A DNA stretch of 64,000 bases from Bacillus sp. sid0103. Its GTDB lineage: Bacteria; Bacillota; Bacilli; Bacillales_B; DSM-18226. The position numbers and the translations under genes are program-made. This document shows positions 1-9,489 of the stretch, piece after piece. The notes under the pieces were generated by a model. It ran no database searches. It was not told the DNA's origin and saw nothing but the letters and a program-made list of their open reading frames with translations. The stretch lies in NCBI RefSeq assembly GCF_019219025.1, contig NZ_JAHUWN010000005.1:206107-270106 (forward strand). The letters are read 5' to 3'. Numbering within the stretch: the stretch's first letter is position 1; every line of letters begins with the position of its first letter.

Positions 1-2
1 AA

Positions 3-59
3 GCGTCGATTACTCAAGAAATCACTGAAATCGTCGGCGGTGCGGCAGCGCTTGAATAA
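3..59 (+). CDS. atpG: ATP synthase F1 gamma subunit, 3' end only
   Basis: Only the last 18 codons and the TAA are inside the window. They encode the C-terminal helix ending ITEIVGGAAALE, typical of the gamma subunit, whose terminal helix forms the rotor shaft inside the alpha3beta3 head. The position directly upstream of atpD fits the usual atp operon order. The gene continues beyond the left edge. Confidence 0.9.
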   Translation, partial: ASITQEITEIVGGAAALE

Positions 60-1665
<1,606 letters not shown>

Positions 1666-1683
1666 ACTGAGCCTGGAGGGTAA

Positions 1684-2091
<408 letters not shown>

Positions 2092-2101
2092 TATTTATAT
2101 T

Positions 2102-2146
2102 AAAACCCCTTTGGTGGCAAGTAATTGCTGTTGGAGGGGTTTTTTT
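2102..2146 (+). terminator. Terminator of the atp operon
   Basis: AAAACCCCT (2102-2110) pairs with AGGGGTTTT (2135-2143). A second GCAA/TTGC stem lies inside the loop, and a T-run closes the structure. It sits 11 bp after the atpC stop. Confidence 0.9.
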
Positions 2147-2246
2147 GTTGGTGGGATGGTGGTTGGGGGAGTTTTTAGTGTATTCACGATGGTTAAGGTA
2201 TGTTAGCCAAGGACTCTTTTATGAGGAAATTGTGGATTGCTTTGAT

Positions 2247-2369
2247 GTGGCCGATATATTAGTGGAAGTGGCAGATAAAGATGTGAAAGTGGCCGATATA
2301 TTATTAAAGTGGCAGATAAAAAGGAAAAGCGGCAGATAAATTTGTCAAAGCGGCCGATATATCATTAGT
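2247..2369 (+). repeat. Tandem 20-21-bp repeat cluster A (GTGGCMGATAAA/GATATA)
   Basis: Six degenerate copies of GTGGC(A/C)GATA(A/T)A spaced about 20 bp apart, alternating between GTGGCCGATATATTA-like and GTGGCAGATAAA-like forms. A seventh weak copy lies near 2722. The same family forms clusters at 36091, 36366 and, in reverse, 41616. Confidence 0.8.
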
Positions 2370-2456
2370 TGAGCCCTTTTTGATGGTTTAAGGGACTTGG
2401 TTTTTATTAAAATAGGTAATTTTAATAGGGGGAGGGTGCGAAAAATAGCGCTGGAA

Positions 2457-2760
2457 GATACCTGGCCAGTCTTTCGACTGGCTTTTTGTGTGGGTTTTGA
2501 GGGTGTAATGGGGGGAGTGGCCTGTATTATGAGGATAGTGGATGGTAAGTTAGTTAGCTAATGAGAAGGGACATTGAAAAAGGTGCTACTTTAATACATA
2601 TATAGAAAAACAAGTACCTTGCCAGTCTTTCGACTGGCTTATTGTTGGGTTTGAGGGTGTATTGGAGGAGTGGACAGTAAACTTTGAGAATCGGATAGTA
2701 AGTTTTAATTTAAGAGGATAAGTGGCCCGATATAATTGGAGTGAGGGAATTAATGTTGGC
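2457..2760 (+). repeat. Degenerate tandem duplication, about 155 bp per unit
   Basis: Two adjacent units each begin with a GCCAGTC-TTTC-GACTGGC hairpin (about 2465-2483 and 2622-2640) followed by T-rich sequence. They then share GGGTTTGAGGGTGTA, GGAGTGG and GGATAGTAAGTT-like blocks in the same order. The hairpins resemble weak rho-independent terminators. Confidence 0.6.
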
Positions 2761-3288
2761 TATTAGGTAATAATGTGGAAGGTTTTTTTATTTAAATAGG
2801 TAATTTTTGAGGTTTTGGACTTACTTGAGTGCTTTTCTGGGTGGTTTGCGTTTGGTTGCAGGTCTTCTGCCTTTATTTTGAATTTTTAGGTTGTTGGTAG
2901 GACTTGTTTCTGGAATTTAGCATGATTTTTTGGTGATTGAATATGATTGTAGAGGGACATGTTGACTTAATGCATGTTTGTTTATTGGGTGGTTTGGTAA
3001 TTTACTTTTTTAGAAGAATATAGTTAGGGGAAGAATTAGGTGAAGGTTTTATGACAAATCTCACTGACATTGTTCACAATTTGATGTTAAATAGGGGTTG
3101 TTGTCGAATTTATTAGGTGTTGAATGGTTCTTGCGAACCTTGACTAGGCACGTCATCTTCCGCTTACGCTCCAGATCACGTGAGCTAAAATTCTCTCACT
3201 GAATTAAGTTTGTCAGGTTCGCTTTTGCGTCATCTCTGATGTTATTCAGGATGCTTTTCTGCGAGATCACGCAAACGCTCAAGGGGGG

Positions 3289-3490
3289 ACCCGTGTCGAC
3301 TACCGAGTGCTGTGTAAATTGGAATTCTATCGCCATGTGCTAACGCACATTGCGCTTCCGCTCCGCTGCAGCTTGCAAAAATTACCCATTTTTAGTCTCT
3401 TCTGAGAGCGAGCTCTCAAGAGCCTAAAAATGGGGAATTTTTGCGGCGATAGAATTCCAATTTTTATGAATTTGGTTTGTCGACACGGGT
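3289..3490. mobile_element. 202-bp nested inverted-repeat element (MITE-like)
   Basis: Three nested inverted repeats share one centre. The outer pair is ACCCGTGTCGAC (3289-3300) with GTCGACACGGGT (3479-3490). The middle pair is a perfect 19-bp repeat (3316-3334 with 3445-3463). The inner pair is 21 bp, near-perfect (3375-3395 with 3424-3444), around a GAGAGCGAGCTCTC core. There is no coding capacity. The architecture suggests a non-autonomous mobile element or a very large RNA/DNA hairpin; I see no clear target-site duplication. Confidence 0.55.
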
Positions 3491-3508
3491 TTGTAACAAT
3501 GCTATAAT
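3480..3508 (+). promoter_or_regulatory. Probable sigma-A promoter of the nuo operon
   Basis: TCGACA (3480-3485), a 17-bp spacer and TATAAT (3503-3508) with an extended -10 TGC, 56 bp upstream of the nuoA start. The -35 hexamer lies in the right terminal repeat of the 202-bp element. Confidence 0.7.
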
Positions 3509-3564
3509 GAATTCGGTTACAATATTCATTAGTATGAAAATTTACAACATTGGAGGGGATGGAC

Positions 3565-3939
3565 ATGGAACTTCTAAATGTATATCAGAATAATTATCTG
3601 ATTGTTTTTGCGTTTCTATGTCTTGGAGTGCTGCTGCCTGTGGTGGCGTTATATTTAGGTAAGCTTCTCCGTCCGGATAAACCGAGTGCTGCGAAGTATA
3701 CCACATATGAGAGCGGTATTGAGCCATTTCACGATTCCCGTGTGCAGTTCAATGTCCGCTATTATATTTTTGCCCTAATGTTTGTTATTTTTGATGTAGA
3801 AACCGTGTTTTTATATCCGTGGGCGGTGGCCTATGATAAGTTAGGGATTTTTGCACTGATCGAGATGTTGATTTTCGTTATTATGTTATTAATTGGTCTT
3901 GTGTATGCTTGGAAAAAGAAGGTGCTACGATGGAATTAA
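3565..3939 (+). CDS. nuoA: NADH-quinone oxidoreductase subunit A
   Basis: Small membrane subunit (124 aa) of respiratory complex I with three predicted transmembrane helices (about residues 12-32, 66-86 and 93-113). The conserved YESG and [12 protein letters not shown] segments are present. ATG 3565 is chosen because GGAGGGG (3552-3558) ends six bases before it; ATG 3559 and TTG 3550 are too close to or inside that site. The 3' end overlaps nuoB by 10 bp. First gene of the nuo operon. Confidence 0.95.
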   Translation: MELLNVYQNNYLIVFAFLCLGVLLPVVALYLGKLLRPDKPSAAKYTTYESGIEPFHDSRVQFNVRYYIFALMFVIFDVETVFLYPWAVAYDKLGIFALIEMLIFVIMLLIGLVYAWKKKVLRWN

Positions 3940-4442
3940 AACTTGATGGCATTTCACAACAAGAAATGGCCGAGTTACAGCGAAATGTATTTATGACTAC
4001 GCTAGAGCAAATTAAAGCTTGGGCCCGAAGCAGTTCGATCTACCCAGTGACATTTGGTCTGGCTTGTTGTGCGATTGAAATGATGGGTGTCGGCGGAGCG
4101 AACTATGATTTGGACCGTTCGGGTTCCTTTTTCAGGACGTCACCGCGCCAGTCGGATTGTATGATTGTGTCTGGAACTGTGACAAAGAAGATGGCACCAA
4201 TTTTACGAAGATTATATGACCAAATGCCTGAGCCGAAATGGGTCATTGCGATGGGTTCTTGTGCGACAGCAGGTGGGCCGTATGTGAAGTCTTATTCAGT
4301 CGTTAAGGGAGTCGACCAAATCGTTCCTGTCGATGTGTACATACCTGGATGTCCCCCAAACCCAGCGGCTTTAATTTATGGAATCAATAAATTAAAGGAA
4401 AAGATTCGCTATGAAGCGAAGACTGGGAAGAAGGTGATCTAA
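3930..4442 (+). CDS. nuoB: NADH-quinone oxidoreductase subunit B
   Basis: Carries the N2 iron-sulfur cluster next to the quinone site (170 aa). The four ligand cysteines are visible: the CC pair in [11 protein letters not shown], one in [10 protein letters not shown] and one in [11 protein letters not shown] 3930 is preceded by AAGAAGG with 7-bp spacing. It overlaps the end of nuoA, suggesting translational coupling, and is followed after 3 bp by nuoC. Confidence 0.96.
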   Translation: MELKLDGISQQEMAELQRNVFMTTLEQIKAWARSSSIYPVTFGLACCAIEMMGVGGANYDLDRSGSFFRTSPRQSDCMIVSGTVTKKMAPILRRLYDQMPEPKWVIAMGSCATAGGPYVKSYSVVKGVDQIVPVDVYIPGCPPNPAALIYGINKLKEKIRYEAKTGKKVI

Positions 4443-4445
4443 CCA

Positions 4446-5798
4446 ATGAGTGGGGAAAAAGATCTTGAGCAGTTAAAGAAGGAAGCGGTAGCGAAGGCGA
4501 AGGCGGCGGCGGCTGCGAAACGAGCGGCAAAGGCCGCAGGGGAAGTTGCACCGGCACCGAAGCAAGAAGAAACACCAGCGGAGCCTGTTAAAGCTGAAAC
4601 GCCAGCCCCAGCACCTGCAAATGACGCAGATGATCTTGCGAAGAGAAAGGCCGAGGCGGTAGCAAAGGCGAAGGCCGCGGCAGCAGCGAAACGGAAAGCG
4701 ATGGAAGAAGCTGGCGGTACAGCCCCAGCAGAAGAAACCGCACCAGTTGAAGCGAACACACCAGCAGCAGACGATAGTGACGATCTCGCTAAGAAAAAGG
4801 CCGCGGCGGTAGCGAAGGCGAAGGCGGCAGCCGCAGCGAAACGGAAAGCGATGGAACTTGCAGGCGGTACGGCCCCAGCAGAAGAAACCGCACCAGTTGA
4901 AGCGAACGCACCAGCAGCAGATGACAGTGACGATCTTGCCAAGAAAAAAGCAGCAGCGGTGGCGAAAGCGAAAGCGGCGGCGGCGAAGCGTAAGGCGATG
5001 GAACTCGAAGGCGGAGCCCCAGTAGACGACGCAGGCGAAGGCGGTACCGCTCCAGCTGGAGATGATGCTAAGGCGAAAGCGGCAGCAGCGGCCAAGGCAA
5101 AAGCAGCGGCGGCAGCGAAAGCGAAGGCAGCCGCAGCGGCGAAAGCCAAAGCAGGCGGAGCCGGAACAGACACGGATGCCGCAGGTGGCGATGACGAAAA
5201 AGCGAAAGCGATCGCAGCAGCGAAAGCCAAGGCAAAAGCAGCGGCAGCAGCCAAGGCAAAAGCCGCAGCAGCAGGAAAAGCGGATGACACCGCAGCTCCA
5301 GCAGCCGCAGAAAAGCCATCACCAAACCAGCCATACCTGGATAAGTATGTGAAGGTCATCACCGAACATTTAGGTGCGGATGTTTTAGAAGATTCTTATA
5401 TTAATAAACTTTCTAAGGATGTTCCAACCCTTGTGGTGAAGCATGATACGTATTTCAAAGTGGCTCAATTTTTAAAATACAATGAGCTTTTAGGGTTTGA
5501 TTATTTATCCGAGCTTCATGGGACAGACTTTGTCACACATATGGAAGTATATGTTCACTTGTACTCATACAAAAACCGTCAATCCGTCGCGTTTAAAGTG
5601 AAGATTGACCGCAGCGAACCAACAATCGAGTCCTTGCAGCCGCTTTGGGCAGGCGCTGAATGGCCTGAATGCGAAGCCTATGATTTATTAGGAATTAAGT
5701 TTACAGGACATCCGGACTTACGGCGCATCCTGCTTGGTGAAGATTGGGTTGGCTATCCACTGCGCAAAGATTATGAGCCGTACGACGTGGAGGTGTAA
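4446..5798 (+). CDS. nuoC: NADH-quinone oxidoreductase subunit C with long Ala/Lys-rich N-terminal extension
   Basis: The C-terminal 155 residues (from about 295) are the NuoC/30-kDa domain of the complex I peripheral arm, recognisable by LSELHGTDF, YSYKNRQSVAFKV, WAGAEWPECEAYDLLGI, GHPDLRRILL and YPLRKDYEPYDVEV. The first 290 residues are low-complexity: blocks of AKAKAAAAAK alternate with acidic/Pro stretches (PAEETAPVEAN, ADDSDDLAKKKA) in imperfect repeats of about 46 residues. NuoC of most bacteria is about 150-220 aa. Ala/Lys extensions occur in some Bacillus NuoC proteins; this one is long. Its job is unknown. The frame is open from ATG 4446 to the stop, so the extension is probably translated. 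Confidence 0.92.
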   Translation: MSGEKDLEQLKKEAVAKAKAAAAAKRAAKAAGEVAPAPKQEETPAEPVKAETPAPAPANDADDLAKRKAEAVAKAKAAAAAKRKAMEEAGGTAPAEETAPVEANTPAADDSDDLAKKKAAAVAKAKAAAAAKRKAMELAGGTAPAEETAPVEANAPAADDSDDLAKKKAAAVAKAKAAAAKRKAMELEGGAPVDDAGEGGTAPAGDDAKAKAAAAAKAKAAAAAKAKAAAAAKAKAGGAGTDTDAAGGDDEKAKAIAAAKAKAKAAAAAKAKAAAAGKADDTAAPAAAEKPSPNQPYLDKYVKVITEHLGADVLEDSYINKLSKDVPTLVVKHDTYFKVAQFLKYNELLGFDYLSELHGTDFVTHMEVYVHLYSYKNRQSVAFKVKIDRSEPTIESLQPLWAGAEWPECEAYDLLGIKFTGHPDLRRILLGEDWVGYPLRKDYEPYDVEV

Positions 5799-5801
5799 CC
5801 A

Positions 5802-6902
5802 ATGATCAGAACAGAAGAAATGATATTAAACGTCGGTCCTCAGCATCCAAGTACGCACGGAGTGTTCCGTCTTGTCGTTAAAATTGATGGGGAAATTATT
5901 ACCGAAGCAACGCCTGTCATCGGTTACTTACACCGTGGGACAGAAAAATTAGCCGAAAACTTGCAATATACGCAGATCATTCCTTATACAGACCGGATGG
6001 ACTACTTGTCCTCGATGACCAATAACTATGTGATCTGTCATGCCGTTGAAACGATGATGGGGATTGAAGTTCCAGAGCGAGCGGATTTCTTACGCGTGAT
6101 TGCAATGGAATTGAACCGGATTGCCAGCCACCTGGTCGCCTGGGGTACGTATATCCTTGACCTTGGTGCAACGAGTCCGTTTATCTATGCTTTCCGCGAT
6201 CGTGAAATGATTATCAATATGCTCAATGAATTGTCAGGGGCACGCTTGACCTTCAACTATATGCGCGTTGGCGGTGTGAAGTGGGATGCGCCTGAAGGCT
6301 GGATTGAAAAAGTAGGCGGATTTGTTCCGTACATGCGCGAACAGCTGAAAGGCTATCACGAGTTGGTGTCTGGAAATGAAATCTTCCTTGACCGGGTAAA
6401 AGGCATCGGCAAGTATACGAAAGAAGAGGCGCTTCAGTATTCTCTGAGCGGACCGAATCTACGCAGTACTGGTGTGAAATGGGATCTACGTAAAGATGAA
6501 CCCTATTCCGTTTATAACCGTTTTGACTTTGATGTTCCGACCTCGGAGGAAGGCGATTGCTTGGCCCGTTACCATTTGCGCCTTGATGAGATTGGAGAAT
6601 CCTTGAAAATCCTTGAACAAGCCGTGGAACAATTCCCTGGTGAAGGACCAATTCTAGCCAAGGTGCCGAAAATTATTAAGGCACCTAAGGGAGAGGCTTT
6701 CGTCCGAATTGAATCACCGCGCGGAGAGATTGGCTGCTATATTTACAGCGACGGCAAAAAAGAACCGTACCGCTTAAAGTTTAGAAGACCATCCTTCTAT
6801 AACCTGCAAATTCTCCCGAAACTTTTAAAGGGTGAAAATATTGCAAACATGATTGCTATTTTAGGGGCAGTTGATATTGTCCTTGGGGAGGTTGACGGCT
6901 AA
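5802..6902 (+). CDS. nuoD: NADH-quinone oxidoreductase subunit D
   Basis: 49-kDa homologue (366 aa) that forms the quinone-binding pocket with NuoB. Family landmarks include NVGPQHPSTHGVFRLV at the N terminus, GYLHRGTEKLAE, the RIASHL segment and a C-terminal GAVDIVLGEVDG. The four [NiFe]-hydrogenase-type cysteine ligands are absent, as expected for NuoD. GGAGGTG lies just upstream of the ATG. The TAA shares one base with the nuoH ATG. Confidence 0.97.
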   Translation: MIRTEEMILNVGPQHPSTHGVFRLVVKIDGEIITEATPVIGYLHRGTEKLAENLQYTQIIPYTDRMDYLSSMTNNYVICHAVETMMGIEVPERADFLRVIAMELNRIASHLVAWGTYILDLGATSPFIYAFRDREMIINMLNELSGARLTFNYMRVGGVKWDAPEGWIEKVGGFVPYMREQLKGYHELVSGNEIFLDRVKGIGKYTKEEALQYSLSGPNLRSTGVKWDLRKDEPYSVYNRFDFDVPTSEEGDCLARYHLRLDEIGESLKILEQAVEQFPGEGPILAKVPKIIKAPKGEAFVRIESPRGEIGCYIYSDGKKEPYRLKFRRPSFYNLQILPKLLKGENIANMIAILGAVDIVLGEVDG

Positions 6903-7906
6903 TGATAGAAGAATTGCTCCAGTCAAGTCCGAGTTGGGCTAACTTTGGAATTTTCTTTTTACTCGGCGCTGTCTTGCTTTTAATCGTATTAGGTTTCGTT
7001 ACCTACGGAATTTTAGCAGAGCGGAAAGTTTTAGGTTACATGCAGCTGCGCCATGGTCCAAACCAGGTCGGCGGTAAATGGGGCCTATTGCAAACCGTCG
7101 CTGACGTTCTCAAGCTGTTACTGAAAGAGGACATCATTCCGAAGGCAGCAGACAAACCATTATTTATCATTGCGCCAGTCATCGCCTTTGCCCCATCCTT
7201 TATGGTGCTGGCTACGATGCCGTTTACAGATGCATTTCAGTTCGCTGATATCGGTGTTGGCTTGCTTTACTATATCGCGGTGAGCGGATTAACTACCTTC
7301 GGCATGCTGCTTGGCGGCTGGGCCTCGAATAACAAGTACGCCCTCCTTGGAGGCATGCGTGCATCAGCCCAGATGATTTCATACGAAATCCCGCTGGTTA
7401 TGTCCGTATTGGGTGTTATTCTTTTAACAGGAAGCTTAAATCTAAATGATATGGTCGAAGCACAAAAGCATGGCTGGTTCATTCTGTTACAGCCAATCGG
7501 CTTTATCATCTTTTTCATTGCATCGATTGCCGAATTAAACCGGACACCATTTGACCTTCCAGAGTCGGAAAACGAACTAGTCGCTGGATACCATGTTGAA
7601 TATACCGGATTCCGCTGGGCCTTCTTTATGCTCGCAGAATATGTGTATTTATTCGCAATGTCAGCTCTCATTACTGTCGTCTTCCTTGGCGGCTGGCTGG
7701 CACCATTCAGCTTCCTGAACTTTATCCCAGGTGCGGTCTGGTTCGCGGTTAAATTTAGTGTCGTTGTCTTTGTTTATATCTGGCTGCGGGCAACCTTACC
7801 GCGTTTCCGCGCCGACAAACTCATGGAATTTGGCTGGAAAGTCCTCCTGCCAATCGCCTTAGCCAACATATTCTTAACGGCATTGATTAAGTCACTATTC
7901 TTTTAA
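6902..7906 (+). CDS. nuoH: NADH-quinone oxidoreductase subunit H
   Basis: Membrane subunit (334 aa, about eight helices) linking the peripheral arm to the proton-pumping arm. Recognised by ERKVLGYMQLRHGPNQVG, SYEIPLVMS, the acidic loop ELNRTPFDLPESENELVAGY (quinone-channel region) and LPRFRADKLMEFGWK. It starts at the last base of the nuoD stop. A 133-bp gap holding two palindromic repeats separates it from nuoI. Confidence 0.97.
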   Translation: MIEELLQSSPSWANFGIFFLLGAVLLLIVLGFVTYGILAERKVLGYMQLRHGPNQVGGKWGLLQTVADVLKLLLKEDIIPKAADKPLFIIAPVIAFAPSFMVLATMPFTDAFQFADIGVGLLYYIAVSGLTTFGMLLGGWASNNKYALLGGMRASAQMISYEIPLVMSVLGVILLTGSLNLNDMVEAQKHGWFILLQPIGFIIFFIASIAELNRTPFDLPESENELVAGYHVEYTGFRWAFFMLAEYVYLFAMSALITVVFLGGWLAPFSFLNFIPGAVWFAVKFSVVVFVYIWLRATLPRFRADKLMEFGWKVLLPIALANIFLTALIKSLFF

Positions 7907-7950
7907 TAAGCGACCTCATATGTGGATGTGTTGTGTTACAGACTTCACAT

Positions 7951-8003
7951 GGTGCCTGACACCAAAAACAATGTGTAGACATTAGAATTGGTGCCTGACA
8001 CCA
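7951..8003 (+). repeat. Pair of TGGTGCCTGACACCA palindromic repeats between nuoH and nuoI
   Basis: Two copies in the same orientation (7951-7964 and 7990-8003), each followed by an A-rich tail. They lie inside the nuo operon without a T-run, so they are not classical terminators. Confidence 0.8.
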
Positions 8004-8039
8004 AAAAACAATCTTTAAAATGTAAAAGGGGTGAAAAAC

Positions 8040-8459
8040 GTGCTTGGATTAGCAAAAGGCTTGAAATATACCCTAAAGAACTTGACGAAAGAAAAGGTCA
8101 CGTATGATTACCCGAACAAGCCAATTCCACTGCCAGACCGGTTCCGCGGTATTCAAAAGTTTTATCCGGAAAAGTGTATTGTTTGCAATCAGTGCATGAA
8201 CATCTGCCCGACCGATTGTATTGATTTGACGGGTAAAAAGCATCCGGACCCAACGAAAAAAGGGAAAATCATTGATACCTACGATATCAACTTCGAGATC
8301 TGCATCCTGTGTGACCTATGTACAGAGGTATGCCCGACAGAAGCGATTATCATGACCAATAACTTTGAGCTCGCTGAATACAGCCGTGATATGTTATTTA
8401 AAAACCTAGAATGGTTAGATGAAAACGACGAAAACATACGGCAGGTGAATAAACCATGA
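8040..8459 (+). CDS. nuoI: NADH-quinone oxidoreductase subunit I (2 x [4Fe-4S])
   Basis: Ferredoxin-like subunit (139 aa) passing electrons to NuoB through clusters N6a and N6b. Two CxxCxxCxxxCP motifs are visible: CIVCNQCMNICP and CILCDLCTEVCP. GTG 8040 is chosen because the AGGGGTG ribosome site (8027-8033) ends six bases earlier; GTG 8031 is part of that site. The last four bases overlap nuoJ (ATGA). Confidence 0.93.
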   Translation: MLGLAKGLKYTLKNLTKEKVTYDYPNKPIPLPDRFRGIQKFYPEKCIVCNQCMNICPTDCIDLTGKKHPDPTKKGKIIDTYDINFEICILCDLCTEVCPTEAIIMTNNFELAEYSRDMLFKNLEWLDENDENIRQVNKP

Positions 8460-8974
8460 CCTTTTCGGGGGAATTCCTCGCATTTATGGGGCTCGCACTT
8501 GTAGCTATTATCGGCGGGGTGCTGCTTTTAAATCTTACCAAGGTTGTTCATATGGTCGTTTCACTGATTTTTACCTTTGTAGCAATCGCTGGTATCTACG
8601 TGGTGCTGTCAGCTGAATTTGTGGCAGCTGTGCAAATCTTAATTTATTCCGGTGCGATTACAATCATTATGCTATTTGGGATTATGTTAACGAAGCATAA
8701 CGATGAACATGAACCGAAAACAGGCAAATGGAGAAAAATCCTCGTCTTTTTAGGGGTTATCGGCTTTGCCTTTGCCGTTTATCTTGGTATTTACGATTTC
8801 AATATCGAACAGGTTCCGACCACTCTGCATGAAAACAACACGATGCAAATTGGTAAAGCACTTTACTCAAAATACATCATACCGTTTGAGTTAACGTCTG
8901 TTTTACTATTAGTCGCCCTAGTCGGTTCGATTATCCTAGCGAAAAACGAGAAGAAGGAGGCCGATGACAAATGA
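8456..8974 (+). CDS. nuoJ: NADH-quinone oxidoreductase subunit J
   Basis: Membrane subunit of 172 aa with about five hydrophobic helices. The third-helix motif [21 protein letters not shown] is characteristic; in this family the helix carries the pi-bulge involved in coupling. It overlaps nuoI upstream and nuoK downstream by 4 bp each. Confidence 0.95.
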   Translation: MTFSGEFLAFMGLALVAIIGGVLLLNLTKVVHMVVSLIFTFVAIAGIYVVLSAEFVAAVQILIYSGAITIIMLFGIMLTKHNDEHEPKTGKWRKILVFLGVIGFAFAVYLGIYDFNIEQVPTTLHENNTMQIGKALYSKYIIPFELTSVLLLVALVGSIILAKNEKKEADDK

Positions 8975-9285
8975 GTTCCGTTCCTGCTTCAGCCTTCCTG
9001 GCACTTGCACTGATCTTGTTTTGCATCGGTTTATACGGTGCACTGACAAAAAGAAATACCGTTATCGTCCTGATCTCGATTGAATTAATGTTGAACGCCG
9101 TGAATATTAATCTTGTCACCTTCAGCAAATACGGAATGGCACCGTCCATTACAGGCCAAATCTTCGCCCTGTTCGCAATCAGCGTTGCAGCAGCCGAAGC
9201 AGCCGTCGGTCTAGCCATCCTTATCTCGCTCTACCGCGCAAGAAAAACCGTCAACATCGACGAAATGGACACGATGAAAAACTAA
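8971..9285 (+). CDS. nuoK: NADH-quinone oxidoreductase subunit K
   Basis: Three-helix membrane subunit (104 aa). The conserved glutamates are present in [14 protein letters not shown] and [11 protein letters not shown], part of the proton path shared with NuoJ. Start ATG 8971 overlaps the nuoJ stop. A 204-bp gap with two palindromic repeats follows before nuoL. Confidence 0.95.
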   Translation: MSSVPASAFLALALILFCIGLYGALTKRNTVIVLISIELMLNAVNINLVTFSKYGMAPSITGQIFALFAISVAAAEAAVGLAILISLYRARKTVNIDEMDTMKN

Positions 9286-9290
9286 AATTG

Positions 9291-9420
9291 GGTGTCAGGC
9301 ACCACAAAAAGACACTTTGGCCTTTTTGTCCAGAGTAGACGGACGCTGTAACTTTGTGAAGAGTTGTCCTCCACACGCGGATATTTAGGAGGATTTGTCC
9401 ACGAAGGGTGTCAGGCACCA
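9291..9420 (+). repeat. Pair of TGGTGTCAGGCACCA palindromic repeats between nuoK and nuoL
   Basis: Copies at 9291-9304 and 9407-9420, same orientation. The intervening sequence has GACACT, TTTGTCC, TTGTCCTCC and TTGTCCAC motifs, echoing the GTCCAC/GTGGAC sequences that accompany other copies in this window. Confidence 0.8.
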
Positions 9421-9489
9421 GACATGACAAAATTGACTTTCAACAAAATTCGAATGGTGATTTGTATCATTCGAAAGGGGATAGTGATA

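Larger units (their letters stand above)
2147..3288. other. Gene-free, repeat-bearing gap between atpC and nuoA
   Basis: About 1.1 kb without a credible gene. It holds a GTGGCMGATAAA-type repeat cluster (2247-2369), a degenerate pair of about 155-bp units each carrying a hairpin with the same loop (from 2457 and 2612), and a T/G-rich stretch. The only open frame of note (2145-2339) is mostly translated repeat. I see no recognisable protein or RNA family. Confidence 0.6.

Noticed and set aside
2145..2339. 64-aa open frame after atpC
   Set aside because: Second half is translated 21-bp repeat (VADKDVKVADILLKWQIK); no ribosome site and it starts inside the atp terminator T-run.
3327..3727. Minus-strand open frames around 3327-3566 and 3542-3727
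   Set aside because: They read through the inverted-repeat element and antisense to nuoA; no ribosome site or family signal.
4439..5362. 307-aa minus-strand Ala/Phe-rich open frame opposite nuoC
   Set aside because: Shadow of the Ala/Lys repeat on the other strand (GCG/GCC codons read backwards); no gene features.
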